A stretch of 53,491 nt of DNA from Dehalococcoidia bacterium (lineage in GTDB: Bacteria; Chloroflexota; Dehalococcoidia; JAUSIH01): NCBI GenBank assembly GCA_030648205.1, contig JAUSIH010000026.1:1-53491 (forward strand). The letters are read 5' to 3'. The notes under the pieces were generated by a model that was not told the DNA's origin, did no database searches, and saw only the letters and a list, made by a program, of their open reading frames with translations. The first letter of the stretch is position 1. Every line of letters starts with the position of its first letter. Of this stretch, positions 15,281-22,950 are shown one piece after another. The position numbers and the translations under genes were made by a program.

Positions 15281-16678
15281 TCACAAAGGGGCCTTGTCGT
15301 CTTCGCGCCGCGAGGTATCGCCGTGCCCGCCGGTCTCACCGTGGCTCTGCAGGTGGTGATGCGCCCGGCCGTGGCTGGCGGGCTGGTGCACCGACCTGCC
15401 CCCCAGCATGATGTGGAACAGCTCCGTAGCCGGGATCTGCCGCACCCGGCGGACCTCCTGGATGCGCGGCACGAACACCAGGGCCATGAGCAGCCTCAGA
15501 GCGCCTGACAGGACGAACATGGTGAGGATGGCCGAGCCCATGAATGCGGGGACGTAAGGGATGAGCAACCCGCCGGCCAGCGCGCCCAGGCCGCTCGCGA
15601 TGCTCACCCCGGCGCTGTAGTAGGCCAGATACGCGGTGCGGTTGTGGGCGGACGTCGCGTCATAGATGAAATTGGTGGACACCAGGTTGAACCCCGCCCA
15701 GGCGAACCCGGTGAACAGCTCTACAACGGCCAGGTAAATCACATTGCCGGAGACGAGCCACACCAGCGGCACAAGGCTGATAAGGATGCCCGTGGCCGCC
15801 AGCATCTTGCGGTTGCCCACACGGTCCGCGGCGGCGCCCCAGTGGGTGACGGCCCATACAGCCGCCACGATGGAGAGCATGTCCAGCACCGTGTAGGTCA
15901 GGTAGTCCAGCTTCAGTTCGCGGAGCATGTAGGGGGCAAAGAACGGGCTTGCGAGGTTCACCACGAAGTTCACGCCGAAGAGGTACAGGAAGGTCTTCCC
16001 CAGATTGGTGCGGGGGAGCTGGGACACGAATGTCCGCAGGCTGGGCACTTCATCACTCTTGCCGTCGTGATGAGGCTCGAACAGGGTGGTCAGCATCCCG
16101 AGGGAGACCATCCGGAAGATGAAGGCCACGGCGAAGATGAGCGCAAACCCCAGAGGCCCCTTGTCCGCGAGCACGAACAGGAGTCCCCCTCCCACCAGGA
16201 AGGCGAACATGTTCGCCAGCGTGGACCAGCGGCTCCGGAGGCTGAAATACCGGCCTCGGAGCTGCTCCGGCACCACTTCGGCCATGATGCTCCCCCACGT
16301 CGGGCTGATGAAGCCGCCGAACAGGGTGTAGAGCGCCAGGAAGGCGATGAGCAGCTCCGGACGACGGTCCGGGAACAGAAAGCCGACACTCACGATGGGG
16401 AGCCACATGAGTCCTTGCAGCGCGGCGAAAGCGACGACCACCCGTTTGCGGCCGCCCAGCAGACCGGCGAGGCGCGCCGCAAAGGACTGGCCGAATGCAC
16501 CCAGAAAGGTGGGAAAGGACGACAGGAAGGCAAGCTGGGTGTTTGAGGCTCCCAGGGCGACGGCGTAGGCGGGAGTAAAATGTTCGCCCGCGCCCTGAAC
16601 TACCCCGTACGCCATACCCTCGATGGACGAGTAGCGCAGGGCGCGTTCGATGCGCTTGACGGTGTTGTGGTTGATCAT
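15281..16678 (-). CDS. MFS transporter with His-rich C-terminal tail
   Basis: This is a 465-residue major facilitator protein with about 12 hydrophobic helices. The inter-helix loop after TM2 (GGRKRVVVAFAAL) and the PTWGSIMAEVVPEQLRGRYFS segment are typical of MFS drug or sugar transporters. The second half includes GAAADRVGNRKMLAATGIL. The last 40 residues are hydrophilic and rich in His (SHGRAHHHLQSHGETGGHGD), which could bind a metal at the cytoplasmic face. It sits upstream of UGSC copy 1 on the same strand, but 300 bases with a promoter separate them. The substrate is unknown. Confidence 0.85.
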   Translation of the reverse strand: MINHNTVKRIERALRYSSIEGMAYGVVQGAGEHFTPAYAVALGASNTQLAFLSSFPTFLGAFGQSFAARLAGLLGGRKRVVVAFAALQGLMWLPIVSVGFLFPDRRPELLIAFLALYTLFGGFISPTWGSIMAEVVPEQLRGRYFSLRSRWSTLANMFAFLVGGGLLFVLADKGPLGFALIFAVAFIFRMVSLGMLTTLFEPHHDGKSDEVPSLRTFVSQLPRTNLGKTFLYLFGVNFVVNLASPFFAPYMLRELKLDYLTYTVLDMLSIVAAVWAVTHWGAAADRVGNRKMLAATGILISLVPLVWLVSGNVIYLAVVELFTGFAWAGFNLVSTNFIYDATSAHNRTAYLAYYSAGVSIASGLGALAGGLLIPYVPAFMGSAILTMFVLSGALRLLMALVFVPRIQEVRRVRQIPATELFHIMLGGRSVHQPASHGRAHHHLQSHGETGGHGDTSRREDDKAPL

Positions 16679-16744
16679 CGATGCATCAGGATAGCAGACA
16701 CCGCCCGTCCGTGCCTAGCTTTCGCGGGTTCCCCTAGAACGTGG

Positions 16745-16773
16745 TTGACTAGAGATTTGAGCCTTCCTATAAT
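16745..16773 (+). promoter_or_regulatory. Consensus promoter giving a leaderless mRNA
   Basis: TTGACT (16745-16750) and TATAAT (16768-16773) are separated by 17 bp. The next ATG (16781) is at the expected initiation point, so there is no room for a ribosome-binding site. Confidence 0.7.
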
Positions 16774-16780
16774 AGTGGTT

Positions 16781-17566
16781 ATGCCGATTGTTACCGCCTT
16801 CGATGTTGCTAATTTCAAGCTGAATTGGGCATTGCACCACTTGTCCCTTCTTGACGATACATTGAGTAAGTTTCGTCAAGCGAGGCAACAAACCAAATGG
16901 CGTATTGATGAAACTGATGAGCGCTTCTATGTCCTTCGGGAAAAGGCGATTACGATTGAAACGGAGCGTCTTGGATTGATTGCGGGCGATGTCATACATA
17001 ATATCCGCTCTTCTCTTGACTACATCGCGGTCGGCTTGGATGACCCTATCAGGTATCACCCCCTCCCATTGAAGGGAAAATGCCGGACAAAAAGACCCAA
17101 GCCTGCGTTTCCCATATCTAACCAAGCTGAATACGTAGGCAAGGTCATCCAATGCATGCCCCCCCTTGCGCAGGATATTATCAAGAGTCTCCAGATATAT
17201 GACCCACGAAGTGGCTCTATTGGTAAGTTGCTGTGGACGCTGAATGATGCGTGGAACGCTGACAAGCATAGAGGTATCATTTCTGTGTTGCGAATGAGAG
17301 AAAGCTTTCCTATTATGCAAGGAATCGAGTACCTGAGTGAGGATGACGAGATAGTCGTCCGTATATCCAAGGCTCTCAACCTGAAGCCAAAGGAATATCC
17401 AGCTTCCCCTTTCAGGGAAATCTTGATATGGGGTTCTGAAGGGCATCAGATAGACAGACCTATTGACGAACTCAGAGCTATCTATAATGCTGTCCGAGAC
17501 GACGTGCTCCCACGATTTGAGTGCTTCTTCCCGTATGGAAACACCCCAATTACGCCTGCACAATAA
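16781..17566 (+). CDS. Uncharacterised helical protein in an AT-rich patch
   Basis: The 261-residue protein is predicted to be helical and soluble. The segments LIAGDVIHNIRSSLDYIAVGL and TLNDAWNADKHRGII recall a widespread hypothetical family with a GD..HN.RSALD.. motif and a late DKHR motif. No function is known to me. The ATG at 16781 is chosen because it coincides with the expected start of transcription; the frame is open further upstream but lacks signals. Codon use is clearly more AT-rich than in the flanking genes, and a transposase follows at once, so transfer is likely. Confidence 0.65.
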   Translation: MPIVTAFDVANFKLNWALHHLSLLDDTLSKFRQARQQTKWRIDETDERFYVLREKAITIETERLGLIAGDVIHNIRSSLDYIAVGLDDPIRYHPLPLKGKCRTKRPKPAFPISNQAEYVGKVIQCMPPLAQDIIKSLQIYDPRSGSIGKLLWTLNDAWNADKHRGIISVLRMRESFPIMQGIEYLSEDDEIVVRISKALNLKPKEYPASPFREILIWGSEGHQIDRPIDELRAIYNAVRDDVLPRFECFFPYGNTPITPAQ

Positions 17567-17578
17567 AGTCATATTTTT

Positions 17579-18481
17579 CTAACCTCCCTTCACGATGTCC
17601 AGCCAATTCTTGTAGGGAAACTTGATCCTTGCAGCCTCAGCCGGTGTAGAGCCGCTGAGAGATTCGTGCGGCCTCAGGAAGTTGTAATGCACAAGCCAGC
17701 CGTCCATGACGAGGCTAGCTGTCCGGCTCTTTTTCAGGCCCCTCATAACCTTCGTTCGGGCCTTCAGTGTTCCGTGAAAGCGTTCAATTAGATTCGTGTT
17801 AGCTTCGGTTGAGAATGGACCACCTTGCTTGTGTTTGGTATCTGCACCGAAAGCTAGCTCAATACCGTCCAAGTAAGCTGCCAGCTTGTCGGTTCTCACA
17901 ACTTTTGGCGTCTTTTGCGCTCGCTCCGCTGCCTTTTCCATGAGCGTTTGCGCTACTCGTTTTGTGCGCGTTAGCGACGTATGCGAGGCCAGCAGAAAGC
18001 GAGTCTTGGTATCTATGATGTCCCAAAACCAGACATTCTCCCCTCCAATATCGAGCATAGTTTCATCGGCTACCCAAATATCGCCGACGACTGGCGTTAT
18101 GCCCTCAATTTTCGCTATGGCGATCCTCGTAAACTTGGTTATCCAGTAGTACACGGCAGCGTCCGTCACGTAGCTGTTGTAGGTCTGGTGAAGATTCCGA
18201 CAGATAGCTTGTAGTGAATTCCCCTCGTAAAACTCACTCATTGCCAGGGCTATTTGGATGACCGGCGTTTTCATCTTGGGTAGAGCGTCGTTGTTGACGA
18301 ATTTCCTACCGCAGTCCTTACACCACCATCTTTGTATCTGTTTGTAGTGCCCAAAGCGGACTATGTTCTTTGAACCACAGAGCTTGCACTTTTCCGGTAT
18401 CTCGTTGATTAGCGGCATGGCTTTTCTCATCCCCTCAATTAGTGCTCTTCCGAACCAGTTCCAACGCTTTGTGCTTCCCAT
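17579..18481 (-). CDS. DDE transposase with N-terminal zinc ribbon (IS6/IS240-like)
   Basis: This 300-residue transposase has a zinc ribbon near residues 30-60 (CKLCGSKN and WWCKDCGRKF), a helix-turn-helix region, and a DDE catalytic core. The core has VADETMLDIGG (first Asp), VVRTDKLAAYLDG (second Asp) and NLIERFHGTLKARTKVMRG (Glu), then HYNFLRPHESL. The core resembles IS6/IS240-type DDE enzymes. Length is complete. A hairpin CTCTTACC/GGTAAGAG lies just upstream (18491-18514). I could not define terminal inverted repeats. It shares the lower GC of the preceding gene. Confidence 0.85.
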   Translation of the reverse strand: MGSTKRWNWFGRALIEGMRKAMPLINEIPEKCKLCGSKNIVRFGHYKQIQRWWCKDCGRKFVNNDALPKMKTPVIQIALAMSEFYEGNSLQAICRNLHQTYNSYVTDAAVYYWITKFTRIAIAKIEGITPVVGDIWVADETMLDIGGENVWFWDIIDTKTRFLLASHTSLTRTKRVAQTLMEKAAERAQKTPKVVRTDKLAAYLDGIELAFGADTKHKQGGPFSTEANTNLIERFHGTLKARTKVMRGLKKSRTASLVMDGWLVHYNFLRPHESLSGSTPAEAARIKFPYKNWLDIVKGG

Positions 18482-18604
18482 TTCCTATCTCTCTTACCTT
18501 CGTTCCGGTAAGAGGATAAGCTATGCAGAAAACAGGAGTCAACCACGTTCTAGGAGCACCCTTTCGCGCGGCGGGTTGCGCGCACTGTCTGACCAGTCGT
18601 GGCC

Positions 18605-18632
18605 TTGACGCTCAAAGGGCGCCTCGTATAAT
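18605..18632 (+). promoter_or_regulatory. Promoter of rsmD-coaD
   Basis: TTGACG (18605-18610) and TATAAT (18627-18632) are separated by 16 bp. Initiation near 18640 gives a leader of about 30 nt. Confidence 0.65.
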
Positions 18633-18671
18633 GAGGGTTGTGTCGCCTGCACAGGAGAGGTGGATGGGGTC

Positions 18672-19241
18672 ATGCCGAAGAGGGGTATCCGGGTCATCAC
18701 CGGCGAAGTCAAGGGACTTCGCCTGCGCACGCCTCCGCGCGGAGCGGCCCGGCCGACGTCGGCCCTGGTGCGGAGCGCCATCTTTTCGATGCTGGAGTCC
18801 ATGGACGTCCCGTTCGACAGGGTTGTGGACCTGTACGCCGGGACCGGCGCCCTCGGCATCGAGGCGCTCAGCCGGGGCGCGAGCGAGGCGGACTTCGTGG
18901 AGCGGAACGCGCACATGGCCACTGTGATAAGGGAGAACCTGAAGGCCGCTGGATTCGTGGAGCGGACGCACGTTTACGCCGTGGAGGTGGCCAGGGCCGC
19001 CACTTTTCTGACCGGCCCGTATAATGTGGTATTCATGGACCCTCCCTACGCCGATGCGCGGAGGGACGAGGTTATCGGGCAAGTGTTGAAGTCCGGCCTG
19101 GTGGGGCCGCGGACCACAGTTGTGGTGGAGCACGCGCATCGCCGGCCCCTGCCGGAGGCCATGGACGGCTTCAGCGCCGTGCGGCAGCGCCGGTACGGGG
19201 ACACCGCCATCACCATCTACCGCAAGGAGGACGTGGAGTGA
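18672..19241 (+). CDS. rsmD: 16S rRNA (guanine(966)-N(2))-methyltransferase
   Basis: This 189-residue methyltransferase uses S-adenosylmethionine to methylate G966 of 16S rRNA. The start MPKRGIRVITGEVKGLRLRT, the SAM-binding motif VVDLYAGTGALGIEALSRGA and the catalytic MDPPYAD are standard for RsmD. The ATG at 18672 gives the usual N-terminus; a GTG at 18660 is also possible, with GGAGAGG at 18654-18660. It overlaps coaD by four bases, and rsmD-coaD is a common gene order in bacteria. Confidence 0.93.
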   Translation: MPKRGIRVITGEVKGLRLRTPPRGAARPTSALVRSAIFSMLESMDVPFDRVVDLYAGTGALGIEALSRGASEADFVERNAHMATVIRENLKAAGFVERTHVYAVEVARAATFLTGPYNVVFMDPPYADARRDEVIGQVLKSGLVGPRTTVVVEHAHRRPLPEAMDGFSAVRQRRYGDTAITIYRKEDVE

Positions 19242-19765
19242 CCATCGCCGTCTATCCCGGCAGCTTTGACCCGGTGACATACGGACATGTAGACATCGTC
19301 ACCCGTGTCGCCCACCTGTTTAAAGAGGTCATCGTGGGCGTCTACGACACCCCGCCGAAGAACCTGCTGTTTACCACGCAGGAGCGGGTAGAGATGTTCC
19401 GCGGGTCAGTAACCCATCTGAAAAATGTGCGGGTGACCCAGTACACGGGCCTGACGGTGCACTTCGCCCAGAGCATGAAGGCGCAGGTCGTCGTCCGCGG
19501 CCTGCGCATGTTCTCGGACTTCGAGCGCGAGTTCGAGATGGCGCTCATGAACAAGAAGCTCGCGCCGGGCATTGAGTTGGTGTGCATGATGTCCAGCCTG
19601 GAGTACCAGTTCGTCAGCTCCAGCCTGTTGAAGGAAGTCTTCATCCTACGGGGCGATGCCGACAGCCTTGTGCCGCCCCATGTGGCGACGGCGATGCGGA
19701 AGAAGCTCGTGGAGAAGGGGCTTATTCCGGCCGCGCCGCCGAAGAGGGCGTCCGCCCGGAAGTAG
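19238..19765 (+). CDS. coaD: Pantetheine-phosphate adenylyltransferase
   Basis: This 175-residue protein carries out the fourth step of coenzyme A synthesis (4'-phosphopantetheine plus ATP to dephospho-CoA). The nucleotidyltransferase motif GSFDPVTYGHVDIV with T/HxGH is present, as are VVRGLRMFSDFEREFEMALMN and the late EYQFVSSSLLKEV. The GTG start at 19238 overlaps the rsmD stop. Length is slightly above the usual 160 because of a basic Ala/Pro tail. Confidence 0.95.
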   Translation: MTIAVYPGSFDPVTYGHVDIVTRVAHLFKEVIVGVYDTPPKNLLFTTQERVEMFRGSVTHLKNVRVTQYTGLTVHFAQSMKAQVVVRGLRMFSDFEREFEMALMNKKLAPGIELVCMMSSLEYQFVSSSLLKEVFILRGDADSLVPPHVATAMRKKLVEKGLIPAAPPKRASARK

Positions 19766-19976
19766 ACGGCCTCCGTACCGAGCGCTGCGTCCCCGCCAGG
19801 GACGCATCCACCCCCTGTCGCGCCACCGCGTTTGGCTATCGGCTGATAGCCGCGGATTCCCTATTCCGTCCTCTGGACTCCCACCAAGCGGCGTCGTTTG
19901 AGCCGCCCGCGACCTTTCGGGTACAATGAAACCATAGTGGGGTGGCATGTGACTCTACCCGGAGGGAGACAGTAGG

Positions 19977-20846
19977 ATGACCTCGAACCAGCCCAAGATG
20001 ACCCCGGAGATGGCGGCGCGTCTGGAGGCCATGAAGCGCCAGTGGGATTCCAAGCGCCGGTTGGAGCAGAAGCTTTCAGCGATCAAGTACAAGATTGCTG
20101 TCTATAGCGGCAAGGGCGGCGTCGGCAAGACGACGGTGGCGGTCAACCTGGCCGTGCTGCTGGCGGACAAGGGATTCAAAGTCGGCCTGTTCGACGTGGA
20201 CATTGACTGCCCCAACGTAGTCAAAGTGATGAAGCTGCAGGAGCAGCCGCTCTTCAAAGAGGACAAGACGCTGTACCCGCCGGAGAAGTACGGCGTCAAG
20301 GTCATCTCCATGAGCCTGTTCCAGGAAAAGGAGGAAGAGGCCATCATCTTCCGCGGCCCCATGATTCACAATGCCATCACGCAGTTCCTGGAGATGACGG
20401 AGTGGGGGCCGCTGGACTTCCTCATCATTGACATGCCGCCCGGAACGTCGGACGCGGCGCTGACCACGATGCAGACGTTCAAGCTGGAAGGGTTCATCAT
20501 CGTCGCGACGCCCCAGGAGCTGGCGGTGCTGGACGCCACGCGCTCCATCAACATGGTCAAGAAGATGAAGGTGAACGTCTTGGGCGTTGTCGAGAACTTT
20601 GTCAGCGACTTCTTCGGCGAGGGCGGCGCGGAGGAGATGGCCCATCGCCTGGGGGTGAAGTTCTTGGGCAAGATTCACCTGAGCAAGGACTTCCGCAAGA
20701 CGGAGAAGCCCACTGTCCTTCTCTCCAAGTCCGTGCGGGAGGAGTTCGAGCGCATCTGGGCGAATGTGGAACTGCCGGCCCCCGCGTCCGCCGCGCCCGC
20801 GCCGCAGGCAGGCGGCCCTGCCGGACCCCCGCAGAAGCAGGGCTAG
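19977..20846 (+). CDS. Mrp/NBP35-type P-loop ATPase
   Basis: This 289-residue protein has a deviant Walker A motif YSGKGGVGKTTVAVNLA (about 43-59), VGLFDVDIDCPNV, and the switch region DFLIIDMPPGTSDAA, all typical of Mrp/ApbC/NBP35 ATPases that load iron-sulphur clusters. The N-terminal 40 residues are charged and helical, in place of the DUF59 domain of some Mrp proteins. No CxxC pair for a bridging cluster is visible, so cluster carriage is not proven; another role in the MinD/Mrp group is possible. The C-terminus is Pro/Ala-rich. It stands alone and converges on the next gene. Confidence 0.85.
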   Translation: MTSNQPKMTPEMAARLEAMKRQWDSKRRLEQKLSAIKYKIAVYSGKGGVGKTTVAVNLAVLLADKGFKVGLFDVDIDCPNVVKVMKLQEQPLFKEDKTLYPPEKYGVKVISMSLFQEKEEEAIIFRGPMIHNAITQFLEMTEWGPLDFLIIDMPPGTSDAALTTMQTFKLEGFIIVATPQELAVLDATRSINMVKKMKVNVLGVVENFVSDFFGEGGAEEMAHRLGVKFLGKIHLSKDFRKTEKPTVLLSKSVREEFERIWANVELPAPASAAPAPQAGGPAGPPQKQG

Positions 20847-20865
20847 CGTCCGCGCGCGCGTCCGG

Positions 20866-22896
20866 CTACGGTTGCGCCAGGGAGAAGCGAAAGCGGGCGG
20901 GCTCGGTGGTCACCGGCGTCAGGCCTGAGACCACCAGGACGGCGTAGTCCAGCCTCTGCCCGAATCCCTCCAGTGAAGCGCTGGCGCGCTGCTCCGCGTC
21001 CAGCGGCAGCTCCCGCACCTGCGGCTCGCGACCGTCACGGAACACCTCGATGAGCTGCATCGCGAAGCGCTGGGGCAGAACGTTATCCGTTAGAACGAAG
21101 CCGTTGGCTGTCCACCCCTGTGTGTCTTCCGCCGGGTCCTGGTAGCGCAACTCAGGGATGGAGATATCGTCAATGGCGATGCCCGGCTGGTTCACCGCGC
21201 CGTCCGTGATGTACTCAAAGCGCACCAGGATGGAGCGGCCCGCGTAGGGCGTCAGGTCCACTCGCTCTTGCGCCCATTGTGACTGCTTTCCGCCGCTGGT
21301 TCCCGTGTAGCCCGGCCCAAAGCTGACGAACAGCGTGTCGTCGGTCCGTGTGTGGGTTCCGGGCAGGATGTTCCACGTCGCGCCGCCGTCGGTTGAGACC
21401 TCCACGTAGGCGAAGTCGTACCCCTCCTCGATGTCGTACCAGGTCCACCAGGTCAGCGTCGCCGTCGAGAGGCCGGTCAGGTCAAAGGCGCGGGTGAGAG
21501 TGCTGTCAATGGAGTCGCCCCGGTTGCCCCACCACATGCGCCGCCCGCTGCGCGGAGTCGTGGGCAGAATGGGGACCGTGGCGTCGCCCTGTAACGTCAG
21601 CCGTGCGTCGCCTGGCGGGAGGCGCAACTCGTAGTAGCGCGCGGCGTACTGGCGGACGTCCGTATCCTGCTCGCCAGCGCGGGTGAGCGTGGCGGAGGAT
21701 CGCACGCGCACGTCCCGCTCCCTGTAGCCGTAGCGACCGGGCCTGTCCAGATAGTTGGCGATGACCCAGTCCTTGAACACCGAGTCAAAGGTGGCGCCGG
21801 ACTTCTGTTGGGTCAGGAGATAGTCAATCCCCGCGGCGCCCGTATTCGGCGCGGCCAGAATGTCCTTGACACGGTCGGGACCTCCGTAGTGCTCCATGAG
21901 GTATGAAAAAAAGAGGTGCGCGGCCGCGTAGTGCGGGATGCTCTCGCGGGGTTCGGTCTGCCATGTGGTGAGCTGCGTGTTGGGGTTGTCCAGAAACGGC
22001 CTGAAGGGGATGCTGGAATAGCCCGCCAGTTCCGCGGCCAGTTCGGAGAGGCCCTCGTTGACCCATACCTGCTGGGTAGGGCTGGCGCGCCAGTGGACGG
22101 CGTGCTGGAGCTCGTGGGCCAGCGTGGCGTAGTAGGCACCGCTGCCCGGCCGCAGGAACTCCAGGTTCATGTAAATCATCTCGCGCTGGTTGCTTAGCGT
22201 ATAGACCGCCTTGGGGTATTCGTCCAAATCGCTGTAGTAGCCGCCCACCGCCGGGATGCGGGCGTGCAGGATGGTGAGGTGTTCGTCGTTGTCCACGCCG
22301 GGCACCCACTCGCGCCCGAAGTAGCGCGTGACCTGTGGGTAGATGCGCTCCTCGAACTCCTTGCCCGAGCGCTCCAGGTCCTCCTGCGGCACGTTCATGT
22401 CGTCCGCGACGTAGAAGTACGCGTGGGGCGTCACGACCCGGAGCGTGGCGGCCACCTGAAACGGCTCGCGTTTGTCCAAGTCCACTGCCCCGAACGTCAT
22501 TTTGTGCCCCACGGCGTAGCTGACCGGCTGGGGATTGACCACGCGCGCAATGGGCGCATTCGATTTCAGGCGCAGCCGTTGCGCCATCTCATAGACGTTC
22601 GAACGTGGCGGTTCCGGAATGGCGATGACGGCGGGTGGCGCCGCTGGAGGCTTGACCGCGGGCGCCGCGGGCCGAGGAGTGGCGGGCGCGGCGGTAGGCG
22701 CGGACGTCGCCGTCGGCCCTTCCGCGGAAGGGGGCTGCGTGAGCGTTGCGGCAGGGCTGCTGGCAGGAGCGCTGCTCGCGGAAGGCGCGGCGACGGGCGT
22801 GGCCGGTCCTTCCGGTGCTGGAAGGACGGGAGCGACGCACCCGGTTATCGCCAGCGCCAGCGCGAGGAGCAGGGCGCGCGGAAAACGCGTGTCCAT
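20866..22896 (-). CDS. Lipoprotein with gluzincin-like peptidase domain and immune-inhibitor-A-like beta domain
   Basis: The 676-residue protein begins with a lipoprotein signal (LALALAITGC) and a 70-residue Ala/Pro/Thr linker. The middle domain has a zinc site HELQHAVHW (about 261-269) followed by VNEGLSELAAELAGY, giving HExxH plus a downstream Glu as in gluzincins. The C-terminal part (WGNRGDSIDSTLTRAFD, VEVSTDGGATWN, GIAIDDISIPEL) resembles the beta-sandwich found in immune inhibitor A proteases. It is probably a surface-attached metallopeptidase. ATG 22896 is chosen; TATACT lies just before it (22908-22903), so the mRNA may be leaderless. Confidence 0.78.
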   Translation of the reverse strand: MDTRFPRALLLALALAITGCVAPVLPAPEGPATPVAAPSASSAPASSPAATLTQPPSAEGPTATSAPTAAPATPRPAAPAVKPPAAPPAVIAIPEPPRSNVYEMAQRLRLKSNAPIARVVNPQPVSYAVGHKMTFGAVDLDKREPFQVAATLRVVTPHAYFYVADDMNVPQEDLERSGKEFEERIYPQVTRYFGREWVPGVDNDEHLTILHARIPAVGGYYSDLDEYPKAVYTLSNQREMIYMNLEFLRPGSGAYYATLAHELQHAVHWRASPTQQVWVNEGLSELAAELAGYSSIPFRPFLDNPNTQLTTWQTEPRESIPHYAAAHLFFSYLMEHYGGPDRVKDILAAPNTGAAGIDYLLTQQKSGATFDSVFKDWVIANYLDRPGRYGYRERDVRVRSSATLTRAGEQDTDVRQYAARYYELRLPPGDARLTLQGDATVPILPTTPRSGRRMWWGNRGDSIDSTLTRAFDLTGLSTATLTWWTWYDIEEGYDFAYVEVSTDGGATWNILPGTHTRTDDTLFVSFGPGYTGTSGGKQSQWAQERVDLTPYAGRSILVRFEYITDGAVNQPGIAIDDISIPELRYQDPAEDTQGWTANGFVLTDNVLPQRFAMQLIEVFRDGREPQVRELPLDAEQRASASLEGFGQRLDYAVLVVSGLTPVTTEPARFRFSLAQP

Positions 22897-22950
22897 ATAC
22901 ACAGTATAACGAGCGTGGGCCGTGGAAGGTTTGCTTGCGGGCCCGCCGCG

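Noticed and set aside
15644-16546. 300-codon plus-strand frame opposite the MFS transporter
   Set aside because: It is antisense to clear transmembrane coding sequence and has low-complexity His/Glu/Gly composition.
17570-18520. Terminal inverted repeats of the transposase element
   Set aside because: No convincing matching ends were found on the two sides; the hairpin at 18491-18514 lies on one side only.
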